A stretch of 64,000 nt of DNA from Ancylobacter moscoviensis (GCF_007559435.1 NZ_VMBP01000002.1:682001-746000), one strand, 5' to 3'; counted from the stretch's first letter, positions 39,431 to 49,555 are shown. Notes: a model not told the origin generated them from the sequence alone. Translations and numbers: made by a program.

Positions 39431-39700
39431 GGCGTCGTCTCCCCCCGGTTTCCCGACGGCGTGTTCCGACCGGTGGGAGTGAAGCTGGCGCGCTTCTCGC
39501 AGGGCGCCGATTCGGGTTCCGGGAAGGGTGTTGCATGGCGCGCCGCGGCCCAGTGGGGCCCGGTTCTGGAGGGGCCGAGGACAGTGCTGTCGCGCTTTCT
39601 GGACAAGGTGTTGGCGCGTCGTTAGAACCGTTGCGCCCGCACCGTCTTGTGCGGGCCGGTGCCACCGGCGCCGAATGTGTCATCGGCGGATCCGGGTTCA

Positions 39701-42352
39701 ATGAGCGGCGTTAACGAGATACGTGCGACCTTCCTCGACTACTTTGCGAAGAATGGTCATCAAGTGGTTGAATCATCGCCACTTGTTCCGCGCAACGACC
39801 CGACGTTGATGTTCACCAATGCCGGCATGGTGCAGTTCAAGAACGTCTTCACCGGCATCGAGAAGCGCCCCTATTCGCGCGCCGCGACGTCGCAGAAATG
39901 CGTGCGTGCCGGCGGCAAGCACAACGACCTCGATAATGTCGGCTACACGGCGCGGCACCACACCTTCTTCGAGATGCTCGGCAACTTCTCCTTCGGCGAC
40001 TATTTCAAGGAGAACGCCATCGAGTTCGCGTGGAACCTGATCACCCGCGAATTCGAGCTGCCGGTCGATAAGCTCATGGTCACCGTCTACCATGAGGACG
40101 ACGAGGCCTTCTCGCTCTGGAAGCGCATCGCCGGCCTGCCCGATTCCAAGATCGTGCGCATAGCGACCTCCGACAATTTCTGGCAGATGGGCGACACCGG
40201 GCCGTGCGGCCCGTGCTCGGAGATCTTCTACGACCACGGTTCCCACATTCCCGGTGGCCCGCCCGGCTCGCCCGATGCCGATGGTGACCGCTTCATCGAG
40301 ATCTGGAACCTCGTCTTCATGCAGTTCGAGCAGCTGCCGGGCGGCGAGCGCGTCGTGCTGCCACGGCCGTCGATCGACACCGGCATGGGGCTGGAGCGCA
40401 TCTCGGCGGTGCTCCAGGGCACGCACGACAATTACGAGATCGACCTCATGCGCGCCCTCACCGGCGCGGTCGAGGAACTGACCGACGTACCGGCGGACGG
40501 CCCGCAGAAGGCGAGCCACCGCGTCATCGCCGATCATCTGCGCGCCTCGACCTTCCTCGTCGCCGACGGCGTGCTGCCCTCCAATGAGGGGCGCGGCTAC
40601 GTCCTGCGCCGGATCATGCGCCGCGCCATGCGCCACGCGCAGCTGCTCGGCGCCCGCGACCCGCTCATGCACCGCCTGGTGCCGGTGCTGGTCCGCGAGA
40701 TGGGCCGGGCCTATCCGGAGATCGTGCGCGCCGAGGCACTGGTCACGGAAACGCTGCGGCTCGAGGAAACCCGCTTCCGCAAGACGCTGGAGCGCGGCCT
40801 GTCGATCCTCGAGACGGAGAGCGAGGGCCTCAATGCCGGCGCCAAGTTCTCCGGCGAGACGGCGTTCAAGCTCTACGACACCTACGGCTTCCCGCTCGAT
40901 CTCACCGAGGACGCGCTGCGCGCGCGCGGCGTCGGCGTCGACGTCGACAGCTTCAACGCCGCCATGGAGCGCCAGCGCGCCGAGGCGCGCGCCTCCTGGG
41001 CGGGCTCCGGCGAGGCGGCGACGGATACGGTGTGGTTCGCCGTGCGCGAGGATGTCGGCCCGACCGAGTTCCTCGGCTACGGCACCGAGACGGCGGAGGG
41101 CACGGTGACCGCGCTGGTCGCGGAGGGGCGCCGCGCCGGCGAACTGCCGGCCGGCGGGCGCGGCCTCGTGGTGCTGAACCAGACGCCGTTCTACGGCGAA
41201 TCCGGCGGTCAGGTCGGCGATACCGGCGTGCTGACGGGCGAGGGCGGGCTGCGCGCGCGCGTCGTCAACACGCAGAAGAAGCTCGGCGACGTCTTCGTGC
41301 ACGAGGTGGAGGTGGAGAGCGGCACGCTGGCCGTCGGCGCCGCCCTCGCGCTCGTCGTCGACAGCGATCGCCGCCAGGCCGTCCGCGCCAATCATTCGGC
41401 GACGCATCTGCTGCACGAGGCGCTGCGCCGGGTGCTGGGCGATCACGTGGCGCAGAAGGGCTCGCTGGTGGCGCCGGACCGCCTGCGCTTCGACTTCAGC
41501 CATCCCAAGCCGATGGACGAGGCCGAGCTGCGGCAGGTCGAGGACATCGCCAACCGCATCGTGCTGCGCAACGAGCCGGTCGTCACCCGGCTGATGGCGG
41601 TCGACGATGCCATCGAGTCGGGCGCGCGGGCGCTGTTTGGCGAGAAGTACGGCGACGAGGTCCGCGTCGTGTCCATGGGCACGGATCCGGGCAACGGCGC
41701 TCCCTATTCGGTGGAACTGTGCGGCGGCACCCATGTGGCGCGCACCGGCGACATCGGCATCATCAGCCTGCTCGGCGAGAGCGCGGTAGGCGCCGGCGTG
41801 CGCCGCATCGAGGCGATGACGGGCGATGCCGCCCGCTATCACCTGAACGGCGAGAGCCGGGCGCTGCACGCGGCCGCCGGCCTGCTCAAGGCGCCGGTCG
41901 GCGAGGTCGAGGCGCGCCTTGCCCAACTCGTCGAGGAGCGCCGCAAGCTGGAGCGCGAGCTCGGCGAGGCTCGGCGCAAGCTGGCCATGGGCGGGGGCGC
42001 CGCCGGCGAGGAGCCGACGCGCACCATCGGCGCCATCAAGCTGCTGGCACGGCAGGTGACGGGTATCGAACCGAAGGACCTGAAGAGCCTCGTCGACGAG
42101 GGCAAGAAGCGTATCGGCTCCGGCATCGTCGCCATTGTCGGGGTGACCGACGAGGGGCGCGCCGGGCTCGTGGTCGGCGTCACGGATGACCTCATCGACC
42201 GCTATGACGCCGTCGCGCTGGTTCGCCACGGCGCCGAGGCGCTCGGCGGTAAGGGCGGCGGCGGCCGGCGCGACATGGCGCAGGCCGGTGGGCCGGATGG
42301 CGGCCGCGCCGCCGAGGCGCTGGCGGCGATCGAGAGCGCTCTGGCCGGCTAG
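39701..42352 (+). CDS. alaS: Alanyl-tRNA synthetase
   Basis: This enzyme charges tRNA-Ala. The 883-residue protein has the usual order. A class II catalytic core carries '[17 protein letters not shown]' and '[22 protein letters not shown]'. The editing domain carries '[18 protein letters not shown]' (HxxxH) and '[13 protein letters not shown]'. A C-terminal coiled-coil and C-Ala domain follow. The ATG at 39701 ([11 protein letters not shown]) gives the canonical N-terminus; an in-frame ATG 18 codons upstream does not. The 270-base leader (39431-39700) shows no gene. recA followed by alaS is a common alphaproteobacterial order. Confidence 0.98.
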   Translation: MSGVNEIRATFLDYFAKNGHQVVESSPLVPRNDPTLMFTNAGMVQFKNVFTGIEKRPYSRAATSQKCVRAGGKHNDLDNVGYTARHHTFFEMLGNFSFGDYFKENAIEFAWNLITREFELPVDKLMVTVYHEDDEAFSLWKRIAGLPDSKIVRIATSDNFWQMGDTGPCGPCSEIFYDHGSHIPGGPPGSPDADGDRFIEIWNLVFMQFEQLPGGERVVLPRPSIDTGMGLERISAVLQGTHDNYEIDLMRALTGAVEELTDVPADGPQKASHRVIADHLRASTFLVADGVLPSNEGRGYVLRRIMRRAMRHAQLLGARDPLMHRLVPVLVREMGRAYPEIVRAEALVTETLRLEETRFRKTLERGLSILETESEGLNAGAKFSGETAFKLYDTYGFPLDLTEDALRARGVGVDVDSFNAAMERQRAEARASWAGSGEAATDTVWFAVREDVGPTEFLGYGTETAEGTVTALVAEGRRAGELPAGGRGLVVLNQTPFYGESGGQVGDTGVLTGEGGLRARVVNTQKKLGDVFVHEVEVESGTLAVGAALALVVDSDRRQAVRANHSATHLLHEALRRVLGDHVAQKGSLVAPDRLRFDFSHPKPMDEAELRQVEDIANRIVLRNEPVVTRLMAVDDAIESGARALFGEKYGDEVRVVSMGTDPGNGAPYSVELCGGTHVARTGDIGIISLLGESAVGAGVRRIEAMTGDAARYHLNGESRALHAAAGLLKAPVGEVEARLAQLVEERRKLERELGEARRKLAMGGGAAGEEPTRTIGAIKLLARQVTGIEPKDLKSLVDEGKKRIGSGIVAIVGVTDEGRAGLVVGVTDDLIDRYDAVALVRHGAEALGGKGGGGRRDMAQAGGPDGGRAAEALAAIESALAG

Positions 42353-42394
42353 GTTCCTGCCGGCGGCCTGGCCGCTGGGAGGGCATTTTCAGTT

Positions 42395-42439
42395 GTGCTC
42401 GTTCCGTCCGGATGAAAGGTGTCAGGACGGAACGAGCAC
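42395..42439 (+). terminator. Perfect 15-bp hairpin after alaS
   Basis: GTGCTCGTTCCGTCC (42395-42409) is followed, after a 15-base loop, by its exact complement at 42425-42439. It is the strongest dyad in the window. The tail is TCGTTTC, only moderately T-rich. A role as alaS terminator is likely; a protein-binding operator for the downstream channel gene is an alternative. Confidence 0.6.
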
Positions 42440-42547
42440 TCGTTTCAACAGGCCGGAGCATTTCTGGCTCGGCCCGATGCCCCCATCGGACCGGGAAGTG
42501 CGCCGAGGGCCGCGCTGCCGGGCGGGTCCGGTCGGGGGAAGGCCGTC

Positions 42548-43786
42548 ATGGCGGCCCGCAGGCATCAAGGAAAATGGTTCTCGGGCGCGTGGCAGCGTGC
42601 CAGGCGACGGCGTTGCTATGAGATCCTCGAGCGCGACGCCGCTGATGACCGGTGGGCGGAGCGGGTCAATCTGGCCCTGATCGTCCTCATCGTGCTGAAC
42701 GTGGTCGCGGCGGTGCTCGAAACAGTGCCGAGCCTCTTCCTGCGCGACTACGTGCTGTTTCGCGCGTTCGAGCATTTCTCGCTGGCGGCCTTCGCCGTCG
42801 AGTATCTGCTGCGGGTCTGGGTTTCGCCGGAGAACCCGCGCTATCGGGGCCTATCCGAGGGGCGAGCCCGGTGGCGCTATATGCTGACGCCGGTCGCCAT
42901 CATCGATCTGCTCGCCTGGCTGCCCTTCGTGGTCTCGGCGATGTTCGGCGTGAACCTGCGCACGCTGGCGATCCTGCGGCTGGTGCGCTTCATCAAGCTC
43001 GCGCGCTATTCGCCGGGCATGCAGTCCCTGCTGGAGGTGCTGTACCGCGAGCGCCAGTCGCTCGTCGCCTGTTTCTGGCTGCTGGTGGCGGCGGTTCTGC
43101 TGTCAGCGTCGGCCATGTACGTGGCCGAGGGAAGCGTGCAGCCTGACCATCTGGGCTCCATCCCGGCGGCGATGTGGTGGGCGATGGCGACGGTGACGAC
43201 GGTCGGCTATGGCGACGTCTATCCCGTGACGGTGCCGGGGCGTGTGGTCGCGGGCCTCACCATGATCACCGGCATCGTCATGATCGCGCTGCCGGTCGGC
43301 ATCATCGCGACCTCCTTCGTCGACGTGATCAAGCGGCGCGACTTCATCATCACCTGGGGCATGGTGGCGCGCGTGCCGCTGTTCGCCGACCTCGACGCCG
43401 CCGGCATCGGCGAGATCCACAAGGCGCTCTCGGCCCATACCGCGCAGCCCGGCGAGATCGTCGCCCGGCGCGGCGACGTGGCGCGGTCGATGTATTTCAT
43501 CGCCTCGGGCGAGGTGGCGCTGGAATTTCCGGACGAGGTGATGATCCTCGGCGAGGGGCAGTTCTTCGGCGAGATGGCGCTGCTGCACTCGGCCCGCCGC
43601 GCCGCGACGGCGCGGGCGCATACGCGCTGCATGCTGCTTATGCTGGGAGCGGACGATCTTGCCGACGTGATCCGGCGGCATCCGGCGATCGGCGAGCGCA
43701 TCCAGGCCATGGCTCGGGACGAGGAAGGGCCGCGGGCGCTGCGCCGCAGTGCCGATATCGCCGACGACGAGATAAAGGGCGCCTGA
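42548..43786 (+). CDS. Cyclic-nucleotide-binding potassium channel (MlotiK1-like)
   Basis: The 412-residue membrane protein has six hydrophobic segments in the voltage-channel layout. The selectivity filter is 'TVTTVGYGDVYP'. A C-terminal cyclic-nucleotide-binding domain follows ('PGEIVARRGDVARSMYFIASGEVALEF', 'GQFFGEMALLHSARRAATARAHT'). The phosphate-binding cassette FGEMALL-x-x-x-x-R-x-A-T matches cAMP-binding members. S4 ('LRTLAILRLVRFIKLARY') has few arginines, so voltage sensing may be weak. The ATG at 42548 has GGGGGAAGG just upstream; earlier in-frame ATGs lie inside or next to the alaS hairpin. Confidence 0.9.
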   Translation: MAARRHQGKWFSGAWQRARRRRCYEILERDAADDRWAERVNLALIVLIVLNVVAAVLETVPSLFLRDYVLFRAFEHFSLAAFAVEYLLRVWVSPENPRYRGLSEGRARWRYMLTPVAIIDLLAWLPFVVSAMFGVNLRTLAILRLVRFIKLARYSPGMQSLLEVLYRERQSLVACFWLLVAAVLLSASAMYVAEGSVQPDHLGSIPAAMWWAMATVTTVGYGDVYPVTVPGRVVAGLTMITGIVMIALPVGIIATSFVDVIKRRDFIITWGMVARVPLFADLDAAGIGEIHKALSAHTAQPGEIVARRGDVARSMYFIASGEVALEFPDEVMILGEGQFFGEMALLHSARRAATARAHTRCMLLMLGADDLADVIRRHPAIGERIQAMARDEEGPRALRRSADIADDEIKGA

Positions 43787-43817
43787 GTGGCCGACGCGGG
43801 GAGGGGCCTTGGGAAGG

Positions 43818-43844
43818 ACCCGGGGCGCGCGGCGCGTCCCGGGT
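43818..43844. terminator. GC hairpin between convergent channel and icd genes
   Basis: ACCCGGG (43818-43824) pairs with CCCGGGT (43838-43844), and the loop GCGCGCGGCGCGT can pair further. It lies in the 87-base gap between the two stop codons. There is no T-run, so Rho-independent function is uncertain. Confidence 0.45.
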
Positions 43845-43873
43845 GAAGCGTGCAGGTCAGGCGCGGGTCCTGC

Positions 43874-45085
43874 TCAGGCGAGGGCCTTGCCGAGGTTCTC
43901 GGAGATCTTGTCGAGGAAGCCGGTGGTCGAGAGCCACTTCTGGTCGGCGCCGACGAGCAGGGCGAGGTCCTTGGTCATGTCGCCGCTCTCCACCGTGTCC
44001 ACGCACACCTTCTCCAGCGTGGAGGCGAAGGCGGCGAGGTCGGCGTTGTTGTCGAGCTTGGCGCGATGGGCGAGGCCGCGCGTCCAGGCGAAGATCGAGG
44101 CGATGGAGTTGGTCGAGGTCTCCTTGCCCTTCTGGTGCTCGCGGTAGTGGCGCGTCACCGTGCCGTGGGCGGCCTCGGCCTCGACGGTCTTGCCGTCCGG
44201 CGTCATCAGCACCGAGGTCATCAGGCCGAGCGAGCCGAAGCCCTGCGCCACGATGTCGGACTGCACGTCGCCATCGTAGTTCTTGCAGGCCCAGACATAG
44301 CCGCCGGACCACTTCAGCGCGGAGGCGACCATATCGTCGATCAGGCGGTGCTCGTACCAGATCTTGCGCTTCTCGAACTCGGCCTTGAACTCGGCCTCGT
44401 AGATCTCCTGGAAGATATCCTTGAAGCGGCCGTCATAGGCCTTGAGGATGGTGTTCTTCGTGGAGAGATAGACGGGGTAGTTGCGCATCAGCCCGTAATT
44501 GAGCGAGGCGCGGGCGAATTCCCTGATCGACTCGTCGAGGTTGTACATCGCCATGGCGACGCCGGCGCCGGGTGCCTTGTAGACCTCGTGCTCGATGACC
44601 TGGCCGTCGTCGCCGACGAACTTGATGCTCAGCGTGCCCTTGCCGGGGAACTTGAAGTCGGTGGCGCGGTACTGGTCGCCGAAGGCGTGGCGGCCGACGA
44701 CGATCGGCTGCGTCCAGCCCGGCACGAGGCGCGGCACGTTCTTGCAGATGATCGGCTCGCGGAAGATCACGCCGCCGAGGATGTTGCGGATCGTACCGTT
44801 CGGCGATTTCCACATCTTCTTGAGGTTGAATTCCTTCACCCGCGCCTCGTCGGGCGTGATCGTGGCGCACTTCACGCCGACGCCTACCCGCTTGATGGCT
44901 TCGGCGGCGTCGATCGTCACCTGGTCGCCGGTCGCATCGCGGTTCTCGACGCTGAGGTCGTAATATTCCAGCGGTACGTCCAGATAGGGATGGATCAGCT
45001 TGTCCTTGATGTACTGCCAGATGATCCGGGTCATCTCGTCGCCGTCGAGCTCGACGACCGGATTCGCCACCTTGATCTTCGCCAT
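43874..45085 (-). CDS. icd: Isocitrate dehydrogenase, NADP-dependent
   Basis: This TCA-cycle enzyme converts isocitrate to 2-oxoglutarate. The 403-residue protein is the dimeric, eukaryotic-like type common in alphaproteobacteria. It has '[20 protein letters not shown]', the substrate-site segment '[20 protein letters not shown]' and the metal site '[10 protein letters not shown]'. It also has '[10 protein letters not shown]' and '[14 protein letters not shown]'. The ATG at 45085 has GAGGTGA 5 bases upstream. The 292-base region to the next gene contains both divergent promoters and no gene. Confidence 0.97.
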   Translation of the reverse strand: MAKIKVANPVVELDGDEMTRIIWQYIKDKLIHPYLDVPLEYYDLSVENRDATGDQVTIDAAEAIKRVGVGVKCATITPDEARVKEFNLKKMWKSPNGTIRNILGGVIFREPIICKNVPRLVPGWTQPIVVGRHAFGDQYRATDFKFPGKGTLSIKFVGDDGQVIEHEVYKAPGAGVAMAMYNLDESIREFARASLNYGLMRNYPVYLSTKNTILKAYDGRFKDIFQEIYEAEFKAEFEKRKIWYEHRLIDDMVASALKWSGGYVWACKNYDGDVQSDIVAQGFGSLGLMTSVLMTPDGKTVEAEAAHGTVTRHYREHQKGKETSTNSIASIFAWTRGLAHRAKLDNNADLAAFASTLEKVCVDTVESGDMTKDLALLVGADQKWLSTTGFLDKISENLGKALA

Positions 45086-45377
45086 GAAATTCACCTCGCA
45101 CGGAAATCGTTGTCGGAGGGTCGCGGCGCGTGTCCGCGCGGGCAGACGCCGGATGGGCGGGTGATACCCTGCCATGCCGGACAGGGAAAGCAGGTCCCGG
45201 GCCAAATTTCGACCAAAGGACAAGGCGCGCGGCCCTTCTCCACCAATGGTTCCTGGCATCTGGTATGCCTGATCGCGAAACGGGCTGTGGCGCCGCGTCG
45301 GGCAGGGTGCTTCGCAAGCGCGCCGTGCGCGGCTATATCAGCGACCTTTCCGCAGGATGACGAAACGAGGAACCGCG

Positions 45378-46232
45378 ATGCCCGGCGCCGGCACCGACAG
45401 CACCAAGCCCTGGCAGGAGGGCGGGCCGGTCGTGATCCTCGTCGAGCCGCAGCTCGGCGAGAACATCGGCTCGGCCGTGCGCGCCATGGGCAATTTCGGC
45501 CTGACGCGGCTGCGCATCGTCAATCCGCGCGAGGGCTGGCCGAATCCGAAGGCGGTGACCTTCGCCTCCGGCGCCGACCGCATCCTCGACAATGCCGAGC
45601 TGTTTCCCGACCTGCGCTCGGCGCTGGCGGACCTCAATTTCGTCGCCGCCGCCACGGCGCGCGAGCGCGGTATGCAGAAATCCGTGCTCGGCGCGGATGT
45701 CGTGGCCGCGGAGGCGGCGACGCGAATCGCAGCCGGTGAGACGGTGGGGCTGGTGTTCGGGCGGGAACGCACGGGGCTCTACACGGAAGAGGTGTCGCTG
45801 GCCGACGTCATCCTGACCCTGCCGGTGAACCCGGCCTTCGCCTCGCTCAATCTCGGCATGGCGGTCGCGGTCGTCGCCTATGAGTGGTTCAAGCTGGCCT
45901 CCGGCGGGGCGTTGCCCTTCCAGCAGCCGGACCGCTACCCGATCGCCGACAAGGCGGACCTGTTCGCCTTCTTCGACCATGTGGAGCGCGAGCTGGACGA
46001 GGCGCTGTTCTTCCGCTCGCCGGAGAAGCAGCCGGTCACCACGCGCAACATCCGCAACATCTTCCACCGGGTCGGGCTGACCCGTCAGGACATCGCGACG
46101 CTGCATGGCATGGTGGCCGCGCTGGTGGAGGGGCGGCGCACCCGTGAGGAGCGTACCGCCGCGCGGCTCGGCGGGAAGAAGCGGCCGGCGAAGGCGGCGC
46201 CGGACGAAGGCGGGGCCGGGCCGGAGAGCTGA
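45378..46232 (+). CDS. trmJ: tRNA 2'-O-methyltransferase, TrmJ type (SPOUT)
   Basis: This is an AdoMet-dependent SpoU/TrmH-family enzyme, probably modifying tRNA position 32. The 284-residue protein has motif 1 'LVEPQLGENIGSAVRAMGNFGLTRLRIVNPR', motif 2 'GLVFGRERTGLYTEEV' and motif 3 'LPVNPAFASLNLGMAVAVVAYE'. A C-terminal helical domain ('ITTRNIRN'-like) is typical of TrmJ. I chose the ATG at 45378, with GAGGAA 6 bases upstream, over one at 45357. The C-terminus is a lysine/alanine-rich tail. Confidence 0.88.
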   Translation: MPGAGTDSTKPWQEGGPVVILVEPQLGENIGSAVRAMGNFGLTRLRIVNPREGWPNPKAVTFASGADRILDNAELFPDLRSALADLNFVAAATARERGMQKSVLGADVVAAEAATRIAAGETVGLVFGRERTGLYTEEVSLADVILTLPVNPAFASLNLGMAVAVVAYEWFKLASGGALPFQQPDRYPIADKADLFAFFDHVERELDEALFFRSPEKQPVTTRNIRNIFHRVGLTRQDIATLHGMVAALVEGRRTREERTAARLGGKKRPAKAAPDEGGAGPES

Positions 46233-46317
46233 GCGGCGGACTGGCGGGGACAGGCGGCAAGATAAGGAAGCGTTCACCAGGATGCGCCACAATGATGCCC
46301 GGGATGGAGGACATCAG

Positions 46318-47265
46318 ATGCGCATCGAGGCTTCTCCCGTTTCCGGTTCGTCCGGCAGGCATGGCGTCTCGCTCGTCGCTTCGTCAACCGGGCCGTCCGC
46401 CGTGTCGCCGCCGCTTCACCCGCCTGCCGTCGCGCTTCGCGCGCCGACCATTATCGTGTTTGACTCCGGTCTCGGCGGGCTCTCGGTGTTCCGCGAGCTG
46501 GTGCGGGCGCGGCCGGATGCGCGCTTCGTCTATGCGGCTGACGATGCCGGCTTCCCCTATGGCCCGCGCAGCGAGGAGGATCTGGTCGCCCGCGTCGTTG
46601 GCGTCATGGACGCTCTGATTGCGCGGCTGGCGCCGGATGCCGTGGTCATCGCCTGCAACACGGCTTCGACGCTCGTGCTGCCGGCCCTGCGCGCGCGCTA
46701 TTCCATTCCCTTCGTCGGCACCGTGCCGGCCATCAAGCCGGCCTGCGAGGGGTCTCTCACCAAACAGGTGAGCGTGCTGGCGACGCCGGGCACGGTGAAG
46801 CGTGACTACACCCAGGCGTTGATCCGCGACTTCGCCGGCGATTGCCGGGTGACGCTGGTGGGCAGCGTCCATCTGGCGGCGCTCGCGGAGGCGGCGATGG
46901 CCGGCGTGGACGTGCCGGACGAAGCCTTCGCCGCCGAGATCGCGCCGGCCTTCGTGCGCGAGGGCAAGGCGCGCACCGATACGGTGGTGCTGGCCTGCAC
47001 CCATTATCCGCTGGTGCTCGACCGGCTGCGCAAGGTGGCGCCCTGGCCGGTGCGCTGGGTGGACCCGGCGGCGGCCATCGCCCGGCGTCTCAGTTCGCTT
47101 CTCGGTCCCGTCGCCTTCGCCGCGAGCCCGGCGCCGATGCGGCTGTTTTCCACCGGGAGCCCGCTCGACGCGGCGCTGGTGGAACGAATCGTCGGCCGAC
47201 GCGCGCGGGCCGGCGAACTCGTGCCCATGGCGTCCGCTCCGGCATCGATGCCGACACCTGCTTGA
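46318..47265 (+). CDS. murI: Glutamate racemase
   Basis: This enzyme makes D-glutamate for peptidoglycan. The 315-residue protein has 'IIVFDSGLGGLSVFRELV', the two catalytic cysteines in 'VIACNTASTLVLP' and 'VLACTHYPLVLDRL', and 'DPAAAIARR'. About 50 residues of low-complexity leader precede the conserved part, more than in most homologues. The ATG at 46318 is supported by GGAGG 7 bases upstream. A shorter start further in cannot be excluded. Confidence 0.94.
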   Translation: MRIEASPVSGSSGRHGVSLVASSTGPSAVSPPLHPPAVALRAPTIIVFDSGLGGLSVFRELVRARPDARFVYAADDAGFPYGPRSEEDLVARVVGVMDALIARLAPDAVVIACNTASTLVLPALRARYSIPFVGTVPAIKPACEGSLTKQVSVLATPGTVKRDYTQALIRDFAGDCRVTLVGSVHLAALAEAAMAGVDVPDEAFAAEIAPAFVREGKARTDTVVLACTHYPLVLDRLRKVAPWPVRWVDPAAAIARRLSSLLGPVAFAASPAPMRLFSTGSPLDAALVERIVGRRARAGELVPMASAPASMPTPA

Positions 47266-47342
47266 GAAGGCTGCGCTTTTTACAGGTGCCTTGCCAGCGC
47301 CGCGATCCCTGCCCAGCATGCCCGTAGGGCAGGAGATGCAAA

Positions 47343-48596
47343 GTGACTGGCAGTGTTCTTGACGACGCGCGGTGTCCGACCCGGCGGGCATTCCTGCTCG
47401 GTGCCGGCGCCACTGCGCTGGCGCTCGGAGGAGGCGATGCCTACGCGCAATCCGCCAAGCAGTCCTTCGACGCCTGGATCGTCGCCTTCCGCGCCCGCGC
47501 CAAGGCGCGTGGCATCTCCGATGCGGTGTATGACCGGGTCACGCGCGGGCTGAAGCCGGATACCTCCGTCTACGCCAAGGACCGGGCGCAGCCGGAGTTC
47601 CGCGAGGAGCTCTGGCAATATCTCAACCGGCGCATCTCCGACTGGCGGCTGATCACCGGCCGGGCGGCCGCGAAGGAGAATGCGGCGCTGCTCAAGCGCC
47701 TGCAGAAGGATTTCGGCGTGGAGCTGGACGTCCTGCTCGGCCTTTGGGGCATGGAGAGCGCCTTCGGCGAACTGGTCGAGGACGAGGACCACATGAAGCC
47801 GGTGTTCCCTTCGCTGGGCGCGCTGGCCTGGGGCGAGCCGCGCCGCCGCAAATATTGGGAGACCGAGTTCCTCAACGCGCTGGCCGTGGTTCAGCGCGGC
47901 TGGGGCGAGCCGGAGGGGATGCGTGGCTCTTGGGCCGGCGCGATGGGGCATACGCAGTGGATGCCGGAGGTCTGGCTGAATCTCGGCGTCGACTATGACG
48001 GCGACGGCCATCCCTCGCCCTACAGCGTACCCGACGCATTGGCTGGCAGCGCGCGCTACCTCATCAAGCGCGGCAATTACCAGCGCGGCCTGCCCTGGGG
48101 TTTCGAGGTGACGATGGCGGGCGTGCCGGAGAAGTATGCCGACGCTCGGTCCTGGCGCACCGTCGAGGATTGGGCGGGGCTGGGCGTGAAGCCGGCCGGC
48201 GGCGGCCGCTTCCAGTTTCCCAAGGCGCGGGCGCGGCTGTGGGCTCCGGTCGGGACGGAGGGGCCGTGCTTTCTGTTGACGCAGAATTTCTATGCGGTGC
48301 GCAGCTACAACCCGTCGATGAACTACGCGCTCGCCGTCTGCCATCTGGGCGACCGGGTGCTCGGCGGCGATCCGTTCATCACGCCCTTCCCGGGCGGCGA
48401 GCGGGTGCTGACGCTGGCGGAGATCCAGGAAGTGCAGCGCCGGCTGACCAAGGCGGGATTCGACACCGGCGGCGTCGACGGGCGCGTCGGCAACATGACG
48501 ATGCGCGCCGTCGCGGGCTTCCAGCGTAAGGTCGGGCTGGAGCCGGACGGCTATGCCAGCCTCGACGTGCTGGCGGCGCTGCGTAAGGGGCGATGA
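47343..48596 (+). CDS. Lytic murein transglycosylase, MltB family with peptidoglycan-binding domain
   Basis: This secreted enzyme cleaves glycan strands. The 417-residue protein has a twin-arginine-like leader ('PTRRAFLLGAGATALALGG'). Its SLT_2 catalytic domain carries the acid glutamate at residue 138 ('LLGLWGMESAFGE'). A C-terminal peptidoglycan-binding domain follows ('IQEVQRRLTKAGFDTGGVDGRVGNMTMRAVAGFQRKVGL'). The start is GTG at 47343 with AGGAG upstream. No lipobox is visible, so it is probably soluble in the periplasm rather than a lipoprotein like MltB. Confidence 0.92.
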   Translation: MTGSVLDDARCPTRRAFLLGAGATALALGGGDAYAQSAKQSFDAWIVAFRARAKARGISDAVYDRVTRGLKPDTSVYAKDRAQPEFREELWQYLNRRISDWRLITGRAAAKENAALLKRLQKDFGVELDVLLGLWGMESAFGELVEDEDHMKPVFPSLGALAWGEPRRRKYWETEFLNALAVVQRGWGEPEGMRGSWAGAMGHTQWMPEVWLNLGVDYDGDGHPSPYSVPDALAGSARYLIKRGNYQRGLPWGFEVTMAGVPEKYADARSWRTVEDWAGLGVKPAGGGRFQFPKARARLWAPVGTEGPCFLLTQNFYAVRSYNPSMNYALAVCHLGDRVLGGDPFITPFPGGERVLTLAEIQEVQRRLTKAGFDTGGVDGRVGNMTMRAVAGFQRKVGLEPDGYASLDVLAALRKGR

Positions 48597-48668
48597 CCCC
48601 GTTCCGCGTGACGATCGGGTGACGGTCGCGCTTGACCTTCCGTGCGTTTCCGCCTATCCACCCACGCA

Positions 48669-48696
48669 CACGCGGGGCCGGCAACGGTCCCGCGTG
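48669..48696 (+). terminator. Terminator of the transglycosylase gene
   Basis: CACGCGGG, G, CCG is followed by a GCAA tetraloop and then CGG, T, CCCGCGTG, giving a 12-bp stem with one G-U pair. GTGTTT follows. The GNRA loop and long stem make a stable structure about 70 bases after the stop codon. Confidence 0.65.
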
Positions 48697-48748
48697 GTGT
48701 TTCACGCACCCGTGGGTCTGTCCGGCGCGTTCGGACTGGTCCTGTCGG

Positions 48749-48762
48749 CTCCCGCAAGGGAG
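48749..48762 (+). other. GNRA-tetraloop hairpin in the rpsD leader
   Basis: CTCCC, GCAA, GGGAG forms a 5-bp stem with a GNRA tetraloop, ending 50 bases before the rpsD start. It could be part of an mRNA structure for S4 autoregulation, but it does not reproduce the known E. coli pseudoknot as far as I can see. Confidence 0.4.
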
Positions 48763-48812
48763 TAGAGGAGGGGGCGCGATCCAAACCGCAACAATGCGAG
48801 AAGGACCTGCGC

Positions 48813-49430
48813 ATGAGCAAGCGCGTTTCGGCCAAGCACAAGCTTGACCGCCGTATGGGCGAGAACATCTGGGGCCGCCCGAAGAGCCCCATCAACAAGC
48901 GTGAGTACGGCCCCGGCCAGCACGGCCAGCGCCGCAAGGGCAAGCTCTCCGACTTCGGCGTGCAGCTGCGCGCCAAGCAGAAGCTCAAGGGCTACTACGC
49001 CTCGATCGGCGAGAAGCAGTTCTATTCGATCTATGTGGAAGCCGCGCGCCTCAAGGGCGACACCGGCGCCAACCTGATCGGCCTTCTGGAGCGCCGCCTC
49101 GACGCCGTCGTCTACCGCGCCAAGTTTGTTCCGACCGTGTTCGCCGCCCGCCAGTTCGTGAGCCATGGCCACATCAAGGTGAACGGCCGCCGCGTCAACG
49201 TCCCGTCCTACCAGGTGAAGGTCGGCGACGTGGTCGAGGTGAAGGACGCCTCCAAGCAGCTCGTGCTGGTTCTGGAAGCCGTTGCTTCGGGCGAGCGCGA
49301 TGTGCCGGACTATCTCGAGGTCGACCACTCCAAGCTCACCGCGAAGTTCGCTCGCGTGCCCGAGCTCAACGAGGTGCCCTATCCGGTCGTGATGGAGCCG
49401 AACCTCGTGGTCGAGTTCTATTCGCGCTGA
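48813..49430 (+). CDS. rpsD: 30S ribosomal protein S4
   Basis: This is a primary assembly protein of the small ribosomal subunit. The 205-residue product has the S4 N-terminal domain ('[42 protein letters not shown]') without the zinc-type cysteines. The S4 RNA-binding domain follows ('[52 protein letters not shown]'). The ATG at 48813 has AGAAGGA upstream. It stands alone, as is common for rpsD in this order of bacteria. Confidence 0.98.
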   Translation: MSKRVSAKHKLDRRMGENIWGRPKSPINKREYGPGQHGQRRKGKLSDFGVQLRAKQKLKGYYASIGEKQFYSIYVEAARLKGDTGANLIGLLERRLDAVVYRAKFVPTVFAARQFVSHGHIKVNGRRVNVPSYQVKVGDVVEVKDASKQLVLVLEAVASGERDVPDYLEVDHSKLTAKFARVPELNEVPYPVVMEPNLVVEFYSR

Positions 49431-49455
49431 TCCATCACCGGATCATCCGCTACGG

Positions 49456-49482
49456 AAAAGCCGCCCGCGAGGGCGGCTTTTT
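49456..49482 (+). terminator. rpsD terminator
   Basis: AAAAGCCGCCC (49456-49466), loop GCGA, GGGCGGCTTTT (49471-49481), then T. This is an 11-bp stem ending in a T-run, a textbook intrinsic terminator. Its A-rich left arm also makes it usable on the minus strand. Confidence 0.93.
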
Positions 49483-49526
49483 GTTGGGCTGTGCCGGAGC
49501 GGCGAGAGGGGCTGGGCGAGGCCGCG

Positions 49527-49555
49527 CAAAAGAAAAGCCGCCCGGAGGGCGGCTT
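49527..49555 (-). terminator. grxD terminator
   Basis: Arms AAAGCCGCCC (49533-49542) and GGGCGGCTTT (49546-49555) enclose a 3-base loop. On the minus strand the stem is followed by a T-rich tail (complement of CAAAAGAAAA), ending the purS-Q-L-bolA-grxD operon. The arms are the same ten bases as in the rpsD terminator 70 bases away. Confidence 0.9.

Noticed and set aside
42419..42547. Upstream ATG starts for the potassium channel
   Set aside because: These ATGs lie in or just after the alaS hairpin, lack ribosome sites and add a non-conserved tail; the ATG at 42548 has GGGGGAAGG.
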